The translations under genes and the position numbers were made by a program. The notes under the pieces were generated by a model. That model searched no databases. It was not told where the DNA came from and saw nothing but the letters and a program-made list of their open reading frames with translations. Shown here piece by piece: positions 45,275 to 58,202 of a DNA stretch of 64,000 bases (position 1 is its first letter; every line of letters begins with the position of its first letter). This stretch comes from Gamarada debralockiae (Eukaryota > Ascomycota > Leotiomycetes > Helotiales > Hyphodiscaceae), in contig NXFV01001553.1 in the NCBI GenBank assembly GCA_002803225.1, positions 19,276 through 83,275 of the forward strand, in the 5' to 3' direction.

Positions 45275-47666
45275 ATGGCTTTTAACGTTAAATATCTTCT
45301 TGCCCTGCTTCTGTGCATCAATGGTATTGTTTCTGGGAGCAATACAGGCGTTGTTGGTTTGGGACGCACCATCTTTGAACCTCTTTGCTGTTACGGGTGT
45401 CTTGCTTCTCTTTGGGGCTTAAACCTCGACTGCACCGTTCAGGAAAATCCTCTTGAACCCACTGGCAGCAGCCCTTCCTGTCACTCTAGGAATATCCCGT
45501 ATCTGAACTCCCTTGCATACTGCATACAGGTCAAATGTGCTCCTGACAACATCAGCTTGGCCCAGACCGAAAAATGCTGGAATTCAGTCGCTGGCGATGG
45601 CGCTCCTGTCAGCAGCCTTCAGGACAATCTGCCTGCTACTATTCCGACGATACAACTTGCATACGATGCCTCATCGCTTCAGCAACCCAGTCTTGTTAAT
45701 GATCAGTTCTATGAGGATTCCAGGAAGACGATTCAGGGATATGTAAAGCAAGAGGCTACTCATGCTCTTTATGGGTTCGTACTATCCTCGAGATTGAAGG
45801 CGGTCTCTTAACAGTGCCTGCAGAACTATCGTCGTCGTGGTTGTCACTGGCTTCTGCTGTTATTTAGGCCTCCTCCGAGCCGTCAAGTATTACTTCCCAA
45901 AACTCTCACTTCCTCGAATCATTTCCACGATCCTATCGCGATACCTCCTCGAGCCAGCTCTCATTGGCAAGATACACCTTAGAAGGTTCCCAGGAAATTT
46001 GGGATATGTGCCATCTCGTGCCCTCTCCATCCTGATTCTAGTATACATCGCACTCAACGCTGCTCTATGTGCTATCAACTACCCGACTCTCAGTCCAGAT
46101 ACATGGTACATCTCGTCAAAGAAACAACGGATCTCCTTCATTTCAGACCGTCTTGGTGTGCTCTCTTTTGCGAACATCGCACTCGCCATCATGTTCTCGG
46201 GAAGAAATACTCCATTGTTGTGGGTCACTGGACGAAGCAGAACGGAGATTCTGACCTTCCATCGTTGGGTTGCTCGTATTGCTGCAGTACAGGGAATTGC
46301 CCATGCCGTCTTATACTGGACGAACACGAGCAGATTTGGCTACAACATGTTTACACTATCCGCTGGGATCCACACAGTCAACTTCAACCAAATTTACTGG
46401 ACATATGGAATCATAGCAGTTATTGGGATGGGTTTCATGGTTTTTGTCTTCGCTCTGCTGCCAGTCCGAGTTGCGTGGTACGAATCATTCCTTGTCATAC
46501 ACATTATTTTGGCAATCGCCATCCTGTTCGGGATATGGCAGCATGTGGTTCTTCGCTACCACAAATATTACGGGTACGAAGTCTGGCTTTATATTGCATT
46601 TGCCTGTTGGGGATTCGACAGAACAATTCGACCGCTTCGAATCATTTTGCTCAATTGGAAAGCCTGGTTTGTCCGTAGTCATCCCTCTGCAGTCGTTGAA
46701 TTGCTTCCAGGAGACAGATTCGTCAAAGTGACAGTGTTTCCGTCTACCACTTGGCACTTCAGCGCTGGTCAGCATTGCTTCCTATATTTTCCGACATCGA
46801 GCATAAATCCCTTTCAATCGCACCCGTTTTCGATAGCCAGCTGGAACGATGCGCACAACGTTACACCACATTCGCCTCCCGATGTGGCCTCTTCAACGTC
46901 TCTCATAGAACTAGAAAACATGGGGAAAACATCACAAGGCCAACCAGATCCAAGTCCAGGAATGTGCTCACAACCTGCAATCGAACTTGAGACACTAGAA
47001 GCGAATCTTCAAACTCCGAATACCCAGTCTTCGATACCCTCCAAGCCAAGTATTTCCTTCATCATTCGCCCGGAGCAAGGACTCACACGCGGCATCTACA
47101 AACGACTAGTCAATGGCACCAAAAATACGACATGGAAATCTCCCCATGTTTTCATTGAAGGTCCGTACGGCTCTGCTCCCACTTCATCTCTCAGAAGTGC
47201 AGAAACAATTGTGGCGGTCGCAGGTGGCATTGGCATAACATCCATTCTCAGCTATCTTAATCTTTACGTCTCCTCACTGTGTACGGCAGCTGGTGATGAC
47301 GAGACTTCTTCGCCGACGGAAAGAGGTAATGGGAAAAGATTCGTTCTATTTTGGAGTGCGAGAGAAGAGAGTCTCATCAGCGCGATCAAGTCTCAGCTGC
47401 CCGATGCTGATGAGTTGAGAAGGAAAGGAGTTGACGTTACAATTGTTTGTACAGGTGAGACTAGTGAAGGGCAGAATGAAGAGAGATTGGATATCTCTGA
47501 GGTGATAAGCGGGGAGTTGGGAAGTGAGCGGAATGCTAGGAGAAAAGTCTGTGTCCTGAGTTGTGGTCCTGGAGAAATGGCTGATGCAGTGAGAGCGGCC
47601 GTTGTACAAAGCATTGGGAAGAATGGTGTGGACCTGGATTTAATTGAGGAGGCCTTTTGTTGGTAA
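45275..47666 (+). CDS. Ferric/cupric reductase transmembrane component (FRE family)
   Basis: Exon 1 (45275-45774) and exon 2 (45824-47666), with a 49-base intron, encode 780 residues. A signal peptide (YLLALLLCINGIVSG) and a Cys-containing extracellular segment precede the ferric-reductase membrane domain. Haem-ligand histidines lie in HRWVARIAAVQGIAHAVLYW and in the HIILAIAILFGIWQH helix. The FAD motif is SHPFSIASW, and the NADPH-binding site is VAVAGGIGITSIL plus a C-terminal CGPGEMADAVR. It reduces Fe(III) or Cu(II) at the plasma membrane using cytosolic NADPH. Intact. Confidence 0.94.
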
Positions 47667-48108
47667 TATCTCTGCCCATTTCTGGAAGTTTCTTTTGTCA
47701 CTTGCGTAAGGAGGTATTAATTGCGTCTTGTTTCGTGTACCCCTAATATTGTCTCGGTGATTGACGAGTAACCTGAATGGTTGGGATTTGATTAACAAAT
47801 ATAGACGATTAGATTACACAAGAATGAGCAGAATCATTCAGATGGTATGAAAGAATCCCGATGGCCGGATTCCAAGGTCACCAAATCACTGGAATGGCTA
47901 AAAGATTGGGAGTTTTCATCATATCATTCTTATTTATCTATCATGCACATGAGGTCAAGCAATCGCTCAACTGTGTTCGTAAAATGAAAATGCCACCATC
48001 CATCGCTTATGCAGTTTGTGATCGGGGTATCTAGTCCTTACAAAACGCCATATCCATGCTACCCAACGCCCGGTACTGTAAGAGAATAATTCAAGCACTT
48101 TGAGAGAT
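47667..48108. other. Convergent 3' spacer
   Basis: 3' ends of the ferric reductase and the coiled-coil gene face each other. No coding evidence. Confidence 0.5.
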
Positions 48109-49753
48109 TCAAGCACTGGGACCCTGAGCATCACCACCCGCCTCACCCTCCTTGTCCTTTCGTTCCTTCTCGGCCTGCTCTGCAGCCTGTCTCTTCTTCT
48201 CCTCTGGATCAATAATGTCGTCATCATCGGACCACTCAGAATCGTCTTGCGGGATGAGGGGCAGGGCCATGCGCTTCCAAAGGCGGCGTTCCTGGCGAAG
48301 CTTGATATTTTCGACTCGGAGCTCGTTCAACTCGTCGTGTTCGGTGACAAATCGGCGCATTCCGCGGAGGTGCTCGTTGGCGCGGCAAGCAGCAGCCTTC
48401 ATGTCATTGATCTGATTTCGCAAGTTGAGATTCTCCTCACGCTCATCAGCCAATTGCTTTCGGTAGTTGCGATGCCAAGCAAGGGTGTCAGCCTCGTGCT
48501 GTGCCTTGAACTTGTGCATTTTATCAAGGATGTCAGAGAGAATGTTTGTGCCGTGAATTGCCAACTTCCAGTTCTCCTTCTTCTCGTACAAAGCCTTCTC
48601 AAGAGCCTTGCGTAGCTCAGAATTCTCCTTCTCCAGATTCTCTGATGTCTCTGTAGATAATATTAGTTTAGGAATGTGTAGTTTGAAAGTGATATGAATG
48701 CTTACCATTCAACTCAGACGCAGCAATGGCGACCAGTTCATCGTTGCTCAAGTCCAAGTTCTTCGCCTTAGCACGGACTTTACCCATCTTATCAACTATG
48801 CCGGCCGTAAGTCCCTGGTTATGTGCCAATTGGCCGGCCAACTCCTCGACCATCTGCATAATATAGTTTAAATCGGATTGGTGGCCAGCTGGGGTAGGAA
48901 AGCCGACCATTCCACCAGCTAGTCCCATACCGCCGTTCATCCCATTCTGGTGCATACCCTGAGAAGGCGACGGCGGAGCTTGACGGGGGTTGGGACTGGG
49001 AGCGCCTTGTGGTGAGTCAAGATAATTCTGATATGACTGCATGTTGACTTCCTTGGGGGGAGCGAAAATCTGAGGCGGAGGAAGAGGAATTGCGGCGTGA
49101 TGGATTTGGGGTTCGAAGAAAGGATCGGGCGAGATGCGACGAGAGGGTCTATTGTTAACAAGCTCGTGCCACGTCGGGTATCGAGGTCGAAGGTTGGCAA
49201 CGCCAGTACTGGTAGATGGGCGAGACGGCGAGATCGATGGTGAAACCGTGGGGGATTCAACAGGTGTAGCAGATCCTACGGGTGAGTGGACAGGTGTAGC
49301 AAAGCCAGTGCGGGAATTGACCGGTGTAGCAGCTTCGGCAGCTTGGTGAGATGATGTTAGGGGTGAACCTCCTGGTGAATTGATTGGCGTAGCGGAACCA
49401 GCGGGAGAGTTCACAGGTGTCGTAGAACCAGTGGAAGAACTGCCAGGTGTGACAGCTGTAGCAGGGAAGACAACTCGAGGTGTGGACTCGATAACTGCTG
49501 GAAGGGGAGGTGCGGTGGTTCGTCTTGCTTTGTTTATAGCTCTGGCGAGGTTCGCGACTTGCTGCTCTTCTGCGGTCACAGGGCAATCAAGGGGATTTTG
49601 GGCGCCAACGATGGTGGTAGAGCGAGCGCGACCACGTCGAGTAGGGGCTGGGTGGTTGTTCGAAGCTTGAGAAGGTGTGTCTTGGTCGTGAGAAGGGAAT
49701 TGAGGGAAGGCCAAAGGACCCTTGTCACGGTCGGTCTCACTTTGTTCCGCCAT
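48109..49753 (-). CDS. Conserved fungal coiled-coil protein with TP-rich repeats
   Basis: Exon 1 (48706-49753) and exon 2 (48109-48650), with a 55-base intron, encode 529 residues from the ATG at 49753. The first 220 residues are disordered and contain a repeat built on TPVNSPxGSA. A Pro/Gly/Met-rich middle precedes a helical region; the C-terminal third is a long coiled coil (ENLEKENSELRKALEKALYE...) ending in an acidic tail (DDSEWSDDDDIIDPEEKK). I know of no function. The in-phase intron and uniform frame show the gene is real. Confidence 0.75.
49250..49455 (-). repeat. Imperfect tandem repeat encoding TP(V/I)xSPxG(S/F)A
   Basis: About six imperfect units of roughly 30-36 bases, seen on the plus strand as repeated GGTGTAGCA/GGCGTAGCG cores. 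They lie wholly inside the coiled-coil gene. Confidence 0.6.
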
Positions 49754-51339
49754 CTTATGATTCGTTAGCTGGCTAAATATCGTAACGAGAAATTGTTGTC
49801 GCCTTGTCGCCTTAGAATTCGGGGATAAACTCACGTTTGCTATTTGGCTCTATGGAGCAATGTTTGGGCGTGCAGAGGAGTTAAAGGGTTGTTAAAGGAA
49901 AGTGAAAGAGCTGATCAGAGGAAGTGATATGGAAGTTGATCCTCTGTGAGAAAATTATTAGTGCCAAAGACCGCTAGTGCAATTTTGTTTCTCTGCTGCT
50001 TAGTCGGCAGACGTTGTAATGTTTGCTCGACAGTCCAACACGAGTTCCGACAGAAATCCGGACAAATCATGGACAATAAAGCATTAATTGTTCAATTAAA
50101 TCTCAAGGACCTAGAGATATAGTCACAATTTTGTTTGGAATTTCAGGTGCCGCCGCTCAATTCGTTTCAGTGATTGCGCTGAGAGACTCTTGATAGCCTC
50201 CGGCTCTTTGCTCACATCTAAATAGAAGTGAATGGCCCAGATGGAGGGAGACATTGAGTAAAGGTTTTCTTGAAAGTGGCTTAGATTTATACAACCTTCA
50301 AAATTGATTAATTGATATGACAAGTTATGTTCTAAAACAACCTTAGTCGAGTGCGAGAATTGAGCGTTCATGCCGCATGGGGCAGGGAACTAGAACAGCT
50401 CTTGGTTGCTTGATATCTCCTTATTCAATCGCTGGAGTCCGGCATAATAATTGAATTAATATCTCCATAATATAGACTTTGAAAAATCTAAATGCTAATT
50501 TCTTTGATACATTTGAATCATTCACGTTTTTGCTCCCAAGGAAGACCGGTGATAGAAGTCAGCAATTTGCCAATCATTGAAGAAAACAAGTAATCGAAGC
50601 GGGGCCCGGCAAGAACCATGATGATATGACAGTTTGTAAATTGAACTGAATGAAAATAATATTGGTTGTTAAATTGGGGACTTCAGTTGGGAAATTGGAT
50701 TTTCCAACATTGATAGTAAACGAGACGATATCATTCAACTCTTTTCTGAGAATCAAAGTGGGATACTTCAGATCACTCATATCCTCGACCTCAATGGCCA
50801 AAAGAAGAAGAAATTTTGGTCTGATATTTTCACCGGAAGATTTGAGAATACTAATTCGGTAGGTTGATTCAATGAGTTATATCTCCTGTCCACCAATATG
50901 TCATTTGGGCGACAGGCAGTTCAGGGTGGCCAACTCTGACGAAACCCTTAACCGTTCATGAATTCTGAGCAGCATTGCGTTCGGGATTTGACTATCCAAC
51001 GCGTACCATCTAGTATGGCCTAAGAGAAAACTTAAGATCTGCCGATATCCTTTGTGGCGGACAGATGTGTTCTGCAGATTGAATCCACAAAGAGAAGCGA
51101 AGGCCCTTCCGATTCACTCGTAAAGAAATACAATATCATCAAGCAATTGCGAGTCGTTCCATGCTGTGGAAGCAATGCTCACACAGAGATGTCCCTCAAA
51201 GCGCGGATGATATTGAGGGCTCTCCAACACAGAGAGCAGTGAAAAATACTCGATCTCACCAAAGCGGGCTCAACTAACGCGGCTTGTAGTTCTTGATATT
51301 CCAATCTGTGTGCGCAGCTTGAGGACCACCGGAAGCTCA
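49754..51339. other. AT-rich gap
   Basis: Only the first 150 bases are likely leader of the coiled-coil gene. Short AT-rich open frames follow (for example minus 50574-50801 and 50123-50371), without recognisable families. I see no repeat or transposon ends. Confidence 0.45.
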
Positions 51340-52115
51340 TCACCTCCCACCCAGCAAAGCCAACAGCTTCCTGTTCTCATCCTCATCAAGATCAACATCC
51401 ATATCCATCTCATCCCCACTGCCCCTCTCCTCCAACCCCATAATCCCCCTCTCAACCCTCAACATCAACATCCGCATCCTCTCCAACTCCTTCTCCACCT
51501 CCCCATTCTTCGTAATCAGATTCTCCTGCAGCCCAGCATCCTCACCCTCAAACGGTTCTAACAGCCTCTTCGCAGCCCTATATTGCTCGACCTTCTCCCT
51601 CGCAGCTTTCCTCCTCTCGTTCGCTTCCACTAATCGGGTCTGCAGCTCCTTGTACTTGGTTGCCTCTTCCGGGGCCCTCGTCTCTGCCTCCTCACTCCAT
51701 TCCTCTGGCAGTTTCTCAATAATATCTTCCTTTCCTATCCCAAAATCAGCCTCGTCCCTCACCCCACCCTTCCCACACCATAAAAATAATACATACGATA
51801 ATCTGCACCCCTCCCAACCCAATCCTCCACCTCCCCAGCCACGCCCCGTTCCCCAGCAACCCAATACAAGCGATCCACCTGCTCCGCAACATGTCTCTGC
51901 GCCTGCGGTCCATACGCTACCTTATTATGTTTCCTCAACAACCCATTCAGCTTATATAAAGCATCGTCAATGGATTTCTGCCGGAGCGCGTTCTCTGAGG
52001 CCGAAATGGAGGATTCGAAATCGGATGAGGCGCGGAGGGGTTTTTGGAGGGCGAGAATTTGCGCGCGCAGGAAGGAGGTTTTGAGGTCTATTATTGTAGG
52101 TGCGTTTGTGGCCAT
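51340..52115 (-). CDS. fta4: Kinetochore subunit of the Fta4 family
   Basis: The N-terminus (TIIDLKTSFLRAQILALQKPL), LYKLNGLLRKHNKV and HVAEQVDRLYW are the pattern of Fta4 (Sim4/COMA-associated; budding-yeast Nkp1 counterpart). A second exon has EDIIEKLPEEW, then a coiled coil (ELQTRLVEANERRKAAREKVEQYR) and an acidic end. The splice between them is not certain: a 50-base phase-0 intron around 51786-51835 fits, as does a shorter one. Product about 235 residues, right for the family. It acts at the centromere in the constitutive kinetochore network. Confidence 0.75.
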
Positions 52116-53288
52116 TTTTGTTGCTGTTGTGATTTGGGTGATGCGAGAGAAGCGGGGGATGTTAGAAAGAACAGGAAAGGGGAAAACGCCGCGTACGGAG
52201 AGCTTGGCACGTGATCTAATTTAATTTTCTCAAACTCGAGGATCTAGCTTCTTTTTTTTGGAGAATTAGAAGAATGTTCTTGTGATCATCTAAGGCGTTT
52301 AATGATTCAACTTTCCCAATGGGTAGGTGTTTTGGGCTATGCTTTCAAGATACTTGACTTCATTTGGTGGATAATCGTAGCCCACCACACACAACTCACC
52401 TCCCACGTTGATTAGAGAATGGCGGACTACCTCAAACGCTTCGAAGAAATGGAACTTGGGACTTAAGTCCTCCTAACCGTCAAGTCATTCCCCAATAATC
52501 GTAGAGCTAAGATTCCTCTCCTTTTTGATAGCGCTAGGTGGGCTTCGACACTGGAGGGAGACACTCGAACATTGAATGAAAGCAGTGATTATGATGGATG
52601 TAAAACCACATGACCACTCAGGCTTTCCGTACTTATCGGCGCCACTGCATTTGGAAGTCGTTTTAAGACAACATTTCAAGTCGTTGGGATAGCATTGAGT
52701 TTCACAGAATTAGTAGTTGCGACTGTCCGGGTCGTCCTGATTGGCGAATCAGCATACTTAGGCGAGTGTTGCCCCAAAACCCTCTCTGTCTTTGCAATAA
52801 ACCCACCTCACTCAATCTCAAGTTGTACACGCCGGACTTCAGCGTTTATCAATCGTCATCAAACCTAGGCGCTGGGACGGAGTTGATCCGCTGGGATGTG
52901 AAGATCAAGCACTTTTGCAGTTTCTGAAGGTTGATTGGGCCGTTGGAGAAGCATTTCAGAAGCTGACGAAGTTCGGCCCGCACTTGGAAAAGGGCCCGAG
53001 CACGCTCTTCATCATCACTATGAATAGATTGCCCCTGTGCTTTTATGCTTCTCTCCTCAAAAACAATATCAAAGCTTGTTGGGGTATGGAGAGATCACCC
53101 CACAATTCGATCAGAAGCAAAGAAATATCTTTTATTCACAGTTCGTGACTCGACAATACTGCATTGGGTGTGCCGTGAATCTTGCGTAACGACAGCTCAA
53201 TCATTTTGCGACTGGAACTTCTTCAGAGCCGGGCTTTATTGCCTGATGCGCGACCTGAGCATCTCCAGCTTCACTAGGAGTTGCTGAT
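52116..53288. other. Gap between fta4 and the MFS gene
   Basis: About 1.2 kb. Short open frames only; none is recognisable. It holds both divergent promoters. Confidence 0.45.
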
Positions 53289-55232
53289 ATGGACGAAGTG
53301 AAGGATATCCAACCCCAGATGCGACATACGGAGCTCTCGACTCCCATCACCATGGAGCAGCTCGTTCGGGATGGAGAAGCACTTGAGGCAAGAGAAAAGA
53401 GCCTGGGGATCTGGCAGTCTGTCAAGCAGCACAAAATAGCTTTGGTTTACAGTAGGTTCTCAATTGGCTTCTAACAAGCTGTGTGCGGTCAGCTAACAAC
53501 GTCCTAGTGGTGGCGGCGTATTCTTGTGCTGCTGTCTACGTGAGTTTGGAACGATCCTTTCCCCAAGACTTAACTAACAACTCATCCAGGGATATGATAC
53601 CATTGCAAACAATGCCACCCTCGCAATACCTTCCTTCGAACTCTACTTCGGTCATTACAAAGTGGCCCTCAAAGAGCTATATTTGGATTCTATTTGGACG
53701 TCACTATGGAGTTCTATGACAGGCGTGGGTCAAGTCTTTGGTTCTGCAACCGCGGGACCGTTGTCACAGAGGATTGGGAGGAGATACACAGCCATGAGTT
53801 TTGCAGCTGTCACGGTACGCAGCTCCATGTGGATTTGCCACAATGAATGTTTGCTAAATGAAGGGCAGATTGTTGGTGTGGCTTTGCAATTTGTTGCTAC
53901 GAGTAAAGGGGAATTGTTAGCTGGGAAAATGATCAATGGTGTAGCTATTGGAGGCCTACTTGCCGTAGGGACCACCTACGCTTCAGAGGTAAGCCACGAA
54001 CGGTCAAAGAGGAGTTAGCTGGTTGATCTAAAATCATACAGATTGCTCCTCCTCGGCTGCGAGGGATCCTGCTCGGCGGCCTCGCCTTCTTCGTGGTTGC
54101 AATGCAGGCCACTGGGCTAGGAGTCGTTCGCTCTTTTGTCCCTGATACACGACCGATAGCATTTCGAACTGCTTTTGCAGTTCAATGGCTCGTTGGAGGG
54201 CTGCCAATCTTTGCTTTCCTCCTGGTCCCAGAGTATATAATTTTCAACCCAGATATACCTCACCCAACACTGACAAGACTAGGTCTCCAAACTACCTTCT
54301 CCTGAAGGGTCACAAAGAAGCCGCTCGCATGACACTCGTTCGTATCTACGGGACCGAATCAGTGGATGCCCGACAGGCGCACCTCCAAAGCACAATCCTG
54401 CATGAACTCGAGCAAAATGCCCATTCCTCCTACCTGGACTGCTTTAAGGGGACAGATCGAAAACGCACGTTGGCTGTCTGTCTCCTCATGTTCGGCAATG
54501 GCCTCATTGGATCCGCGTTCCTAACGCAAAACATTTATTTCTTGGTCCTGGCAGGGCTCCCCGTAATCCATTGCTTTGATATCAATATCGCTGGCTTCGG
54601 ACTCGCTCTCCTGATCATTCCTTGTTCGTGGTACTTCGGGGACAAACTTGGTCGACGTCCGTTGTATCTTGTAGGCGTAGTTGGGAACGCCATTGGTATG
54701 GCTATTGTTGGGGGACTGGGCTACGCAAAATCGTCTAATAAAGGGGCTACTTGGACCCTTGCTGTTTTGATGTAAGTTTGGCCTCTACTCCCTTTTGACA
54801 ACACGATCTAATGAAAACAGGAATCTCCTCATCACATGGCAGCTCTTCACCTGCTTCATGGTCTCCTGGTCTATGTCGCCCGAAATCTCATCCTACAAAC
54901 TGCGGCAGCAAACGCAATCGATCTCGATCATCGTCCAAGCTTTCACGACCTGGGTATTCGCTTTCTGTACTCCTTACATGTATAATGTAGGTGTTGGATC
55001 TGGGAATTTGGGAGCCAAAACGGGATTTGTCTTTATGGGGAGTTCGATCATTTTGTTTGTTATGGCGTATTTGTGGATTCCGGAGACTCATGGGCTGACG
55101 ACGGAGGAAATCGATTACTTGTATGAAAACAAGGTCAGCCCGAGGGAGTTTGGGAAGAAGTCCGCTGGAGAAGCGGCTCTGGCGGAGCAGGAAAAGACAT
55201 TGGGAATCTGGAGTCAAAAAGAGGGGAGTTAG
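53289..55232 (+). CDS. MFS sugar transporter (alpha-glucoside/hexose permease type)
   Basis: Seven exons (53289-53451, 53493-53539, 53590-53814, 53869-53988, 54042-54232, 54283-54771, 54821-55232) with introns of 41-54 bases give 548 residues in unbroken phase. Family marks are GYDTIANNATLAIPSFELYFG, GPLSQRIGRRYTA (loop 2-3), ISSYKLRQQTQSISI and the final PETHGLTTEEIDYLYE (sugar-porter signature). About 12 membrane helices. It should import a sugar or oligosaccharide by proton symport at the plasma membrane. The third intron is 54 bases without a stop, so an unspliced form would stay in frame. PETHG and the N-terminus resemble maltose permeases, but the substrate is not proven. Confidence 0.9.
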
Positions 55233-55544
55233 TGAGGGTTTCTTGGGTCAGGACGGGCAGGTTTGGGTTGGGTCTATGATGCTTACGATTCTTCGGTAAT
55301 GTTGGGAAAGTTGGGAATGGCGATACCCTGGGATGAGGTCGGGACTTTGGAAAAGGGCTAGGTGTTTGGAGAAGCATTGCTTTTGAGGGTTGCCTACTAC
55401 CATTGGCAGGTTGCAGAACGAAGTGATTTGGTCTTGCGCCTAGGGTTAGCCAACGGAAGGATGACCAAGAGGACTGATTCCCATGTAGCTGGTGCATTCC
55501 AGGTTTGGACCATCAGAAAGTACGTACGGATCATATGTTACGTT
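55233..55544. other. Convergent spacer
   Basis: About 310 bases between the MFS stop and the end of the peptidase relic. No coding evidence. Confidence 0.45.
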
Positions 55545-57026
55545 CTAGTATCCGTAATCGACATCAGTCGTTGGGGGCTGGTCTAGATTCTGTGACGAGA
55601 AGCTCGTCAGAGAGATGGGAAGGTTCTCTGCGTCGTTGCAGGTGGTGGGATCGTCGCTAGTAGCGTTAAAGTCGTCGCAGCCAGATAGATCATCAAAAGG
55701 TTCAAAATCATTGACTAGAGGTCCTTGTATGTATAGGAGAGCAGCTGTAGTATTGATAACCATGTTACTGTCAACGAACGTAACGGGCAGTGAGGGGTCA
55801 ACATCCGGGTTGGGAACGCTGTCCCCGCGTCCAGGAAATCGGGGGTAGCTGGTTTGTTAGTGGCTGGTATTAAAAATGACAAGTACTTATACCTGTGCAA
55901 CCCATTTTGACAGTGAATACTGTACTAGGTTATCGGCTGAGAGAATATGATCAGTTCAGCAAACTCATGTCAAACTTACCATTGGTTTCCCGTAAAATTT
56001 CCTATTCTATTGTCAGGCCAAGCAGCTAAGATTCTAGTGAAGAAAGGTCCGTAAGCTCTTTCGTACACATATCTCCCATCAAATTCTCAATTGTAGTTGA
56101 TTCTTCGATCTGCACTATGGCCCTACGAGCCGACCTTCGATTTATTATCGAGATGAAAGAGTTTGTGAAGAGCTGCATAATCTGATTCGCAGAGTCTAAA
56201 AAGTTAGCATACTTAACTGCTGTAGTTATTTGGGGGGGAGGGGGGTTGAAAATACCTTGACACTGGTAATTTTGCAGGCTCTCCTTCCCGTCAACCAACC
56301 TTGAGCTTCCCCATTTCTCCATAGCCTTAGTGCACGAAGGCAACTTGGCATTGGCCAAGAATTTAGGGCAGAAGTTTATCGTATCAAGATAATTGACGCC
56401 TTTTTCTGGATTATCTATGTATGCTGCGATCTCTCCTAGGCTAGCGCACCTGCTCTTCTAGTCGTCACAATGTATATTATTTCCGTTGCCGTACATGTTG
56501 TGGCGGATAAATTGGAACATAAGATATCAAAAGTTCAACTCGCTGCAGCGATCATGAAGTAGCACTTGGCTACAACACCCTCGACGACTGGGAACCACTG
56601 ATCCAGGATAAGAGATCAAAGAGCACTGACCTTCAATCGTTCTTTTCGAACCCAAGCTCAAAATGGCAGAAAAGGTTGGATCGACTAACCTCGTATGTTG
56701 CCTTGGTCCTTCGAATTTAAGCTCGGTGGACCAAAAAGGTCCGGTTCCGCCCACTAGATGATCGGATAGTCAGCAGTTTTCTCCCCCAAACCACTATAGG
56801 TTATGCTTACAACAGCATTGAAATTAACACCTGCTTTATATACAACATCTGCAATCTTTATAGCGTTATGCCATGCTTCGACTGTCTGCCTCTGCTGTGA
56901 GGGGTCACAAGCATCAAAACCAACCAGTCTCTCTGACTGGACCACTAATTGACCGAAAGTGGATTTGAAGACAGTTAAGAGTAAGTATGATAATATATGC
57001 ATCCAGTAGAACATAGCTATAATCAT
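55545..57026 (-). pseudogene. Secreted metallo-endopeptidase-like gene (M35-like), catalytic site and frame lost
   Basis: Several exons are seen on the minus strand. The first (from about 57026 or 57014) has a signal peptide (HILSYLLLTVFKSTFGQ) and CDPSQQRQTVEAWHNAIKIAD. Next come DLFGPPSLNSKDQ, then VNYLDTINFCPKFL, and finally AYGPFFTRILAAW, ADNLVQYSLSKWV and a Pro-rich end at 55545. This is the order of fungal lysine-specific/deuterolysin-like secreted peptidases. Where the zinc motif HExxH is expected the sequence reads HKLFH (56153-56167), so the catalytic Glu codon is a Lys codon. In the same frame stops follow at 56123-56125 (TAG) and 56087-56089 (TGA), and the exon before it is out of phase. 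The gene is dead. Confidence 0.6.
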
Positions 57027-58202
57027 TGAGATGGAATGAATGAATGGCTTGGGGATCGGTCAACAAAAATCGCTGAAATAGAATCGACCAGTGCTTCAAC
57101 TGGGATCTTTCCCTAATAGACCAATGCCTTCAGCGAGTATAGACGTTGATAGGGGTGCGGTTTAACAACATAACGAAGTTGGGAAGATGCGAAGATACAT
57201 ATTCTGTGGCCAAGAGAATATGTTGAAATGAGTGGAAGATTCAAGCTACTTATGAGAGCAATTCTCCGAAGCTGAGTGCACAAAATGTTGGAAAGCACAC
57301 TTGCAAAGCAGGTCTTATCAAACTTACCAGTCGCCCCAGCTGGCTGAGCTGGGTATACTTGGGGATATTAATATCCTCAGATCTATCAAGTTCTGGCAAA
57401 AATAATCCTTAGAGTAAGCCGCTGCAAGTTCGCCCGCATGATATAATGCCAACATTATGGGTATACTCTTTAGTTTAAAGTTGGTCATGGGGTTCTGGTC
57501 GCTGCCCTTCACGAGGTAGGAGGTCTGTCCCCCTCAGGCTGCTCAGCCTGCTATGTCCACAGCTTAGTGTACTGAAAAATCTAGAGGCTGCGGGTTCTAG
57601 TTTATCTCGGAGTATGAAGCCTTGCAGCAACAGTTAAGTGCGATATTAACCGTGAGACGAAACGCAGCTGGGCTTCAGGAAGGCGGCTGCACATGCCATC
57701 CCAAGGCTCCTGAGATAACTTTCTTCGGAAATATTGATAGGGAAGAGCTACCATGTCAGAATTAGACAAAATTTGATATTTTCTTTGATACTTTGTACAA
57801 ACTAATGCCCCGGTTCACTTGCATGGCAATTACAATAAATTGAGGGTTCGTCATCAGACTTGAGTGCGAGGTTGCAACGAAGAGGCCAGATCATTAGTCA
57901 GCCTTCGCTTGGTTTTAAGGGTCCATTGACTTCTATTCCAGCTATTCCAGTACAGTGATATATCGGACCACAGGCGAGACCCGGCGCTAATCGTCAACCA
58001 GGGTAAATTTTGTTGGCGACCTTTGAATTCAGAGTTTCAGGACCTGCAGTTGGTACTCTCTTAACCAGTATGAGCGGCTACCAAGCGCGTAGTCACCCGA
58101 GTGACTTCTGTACTTCTGTACATCTGACCACGATTGCGACAGACATTATCTTCCTATGTTCTCACACACCTCCACAAACTTAAATCCCATTACATACTCA
58201 AG
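57027..58202. other. Gap upstream of the 58.2 kb gene
   Basis: About 1.2 kb with only short open frames (for example minus 57324-57512) and no family match by eye. Confidence 0.45.

Noticed and set aside
22849..55232. Alpha-glucosidase and MFS sugar transporter as a maltose-use cluster
   Set aside because: They are about 27 kb apart with many unrelated genes between; co-function is possible but clustering is not supported.
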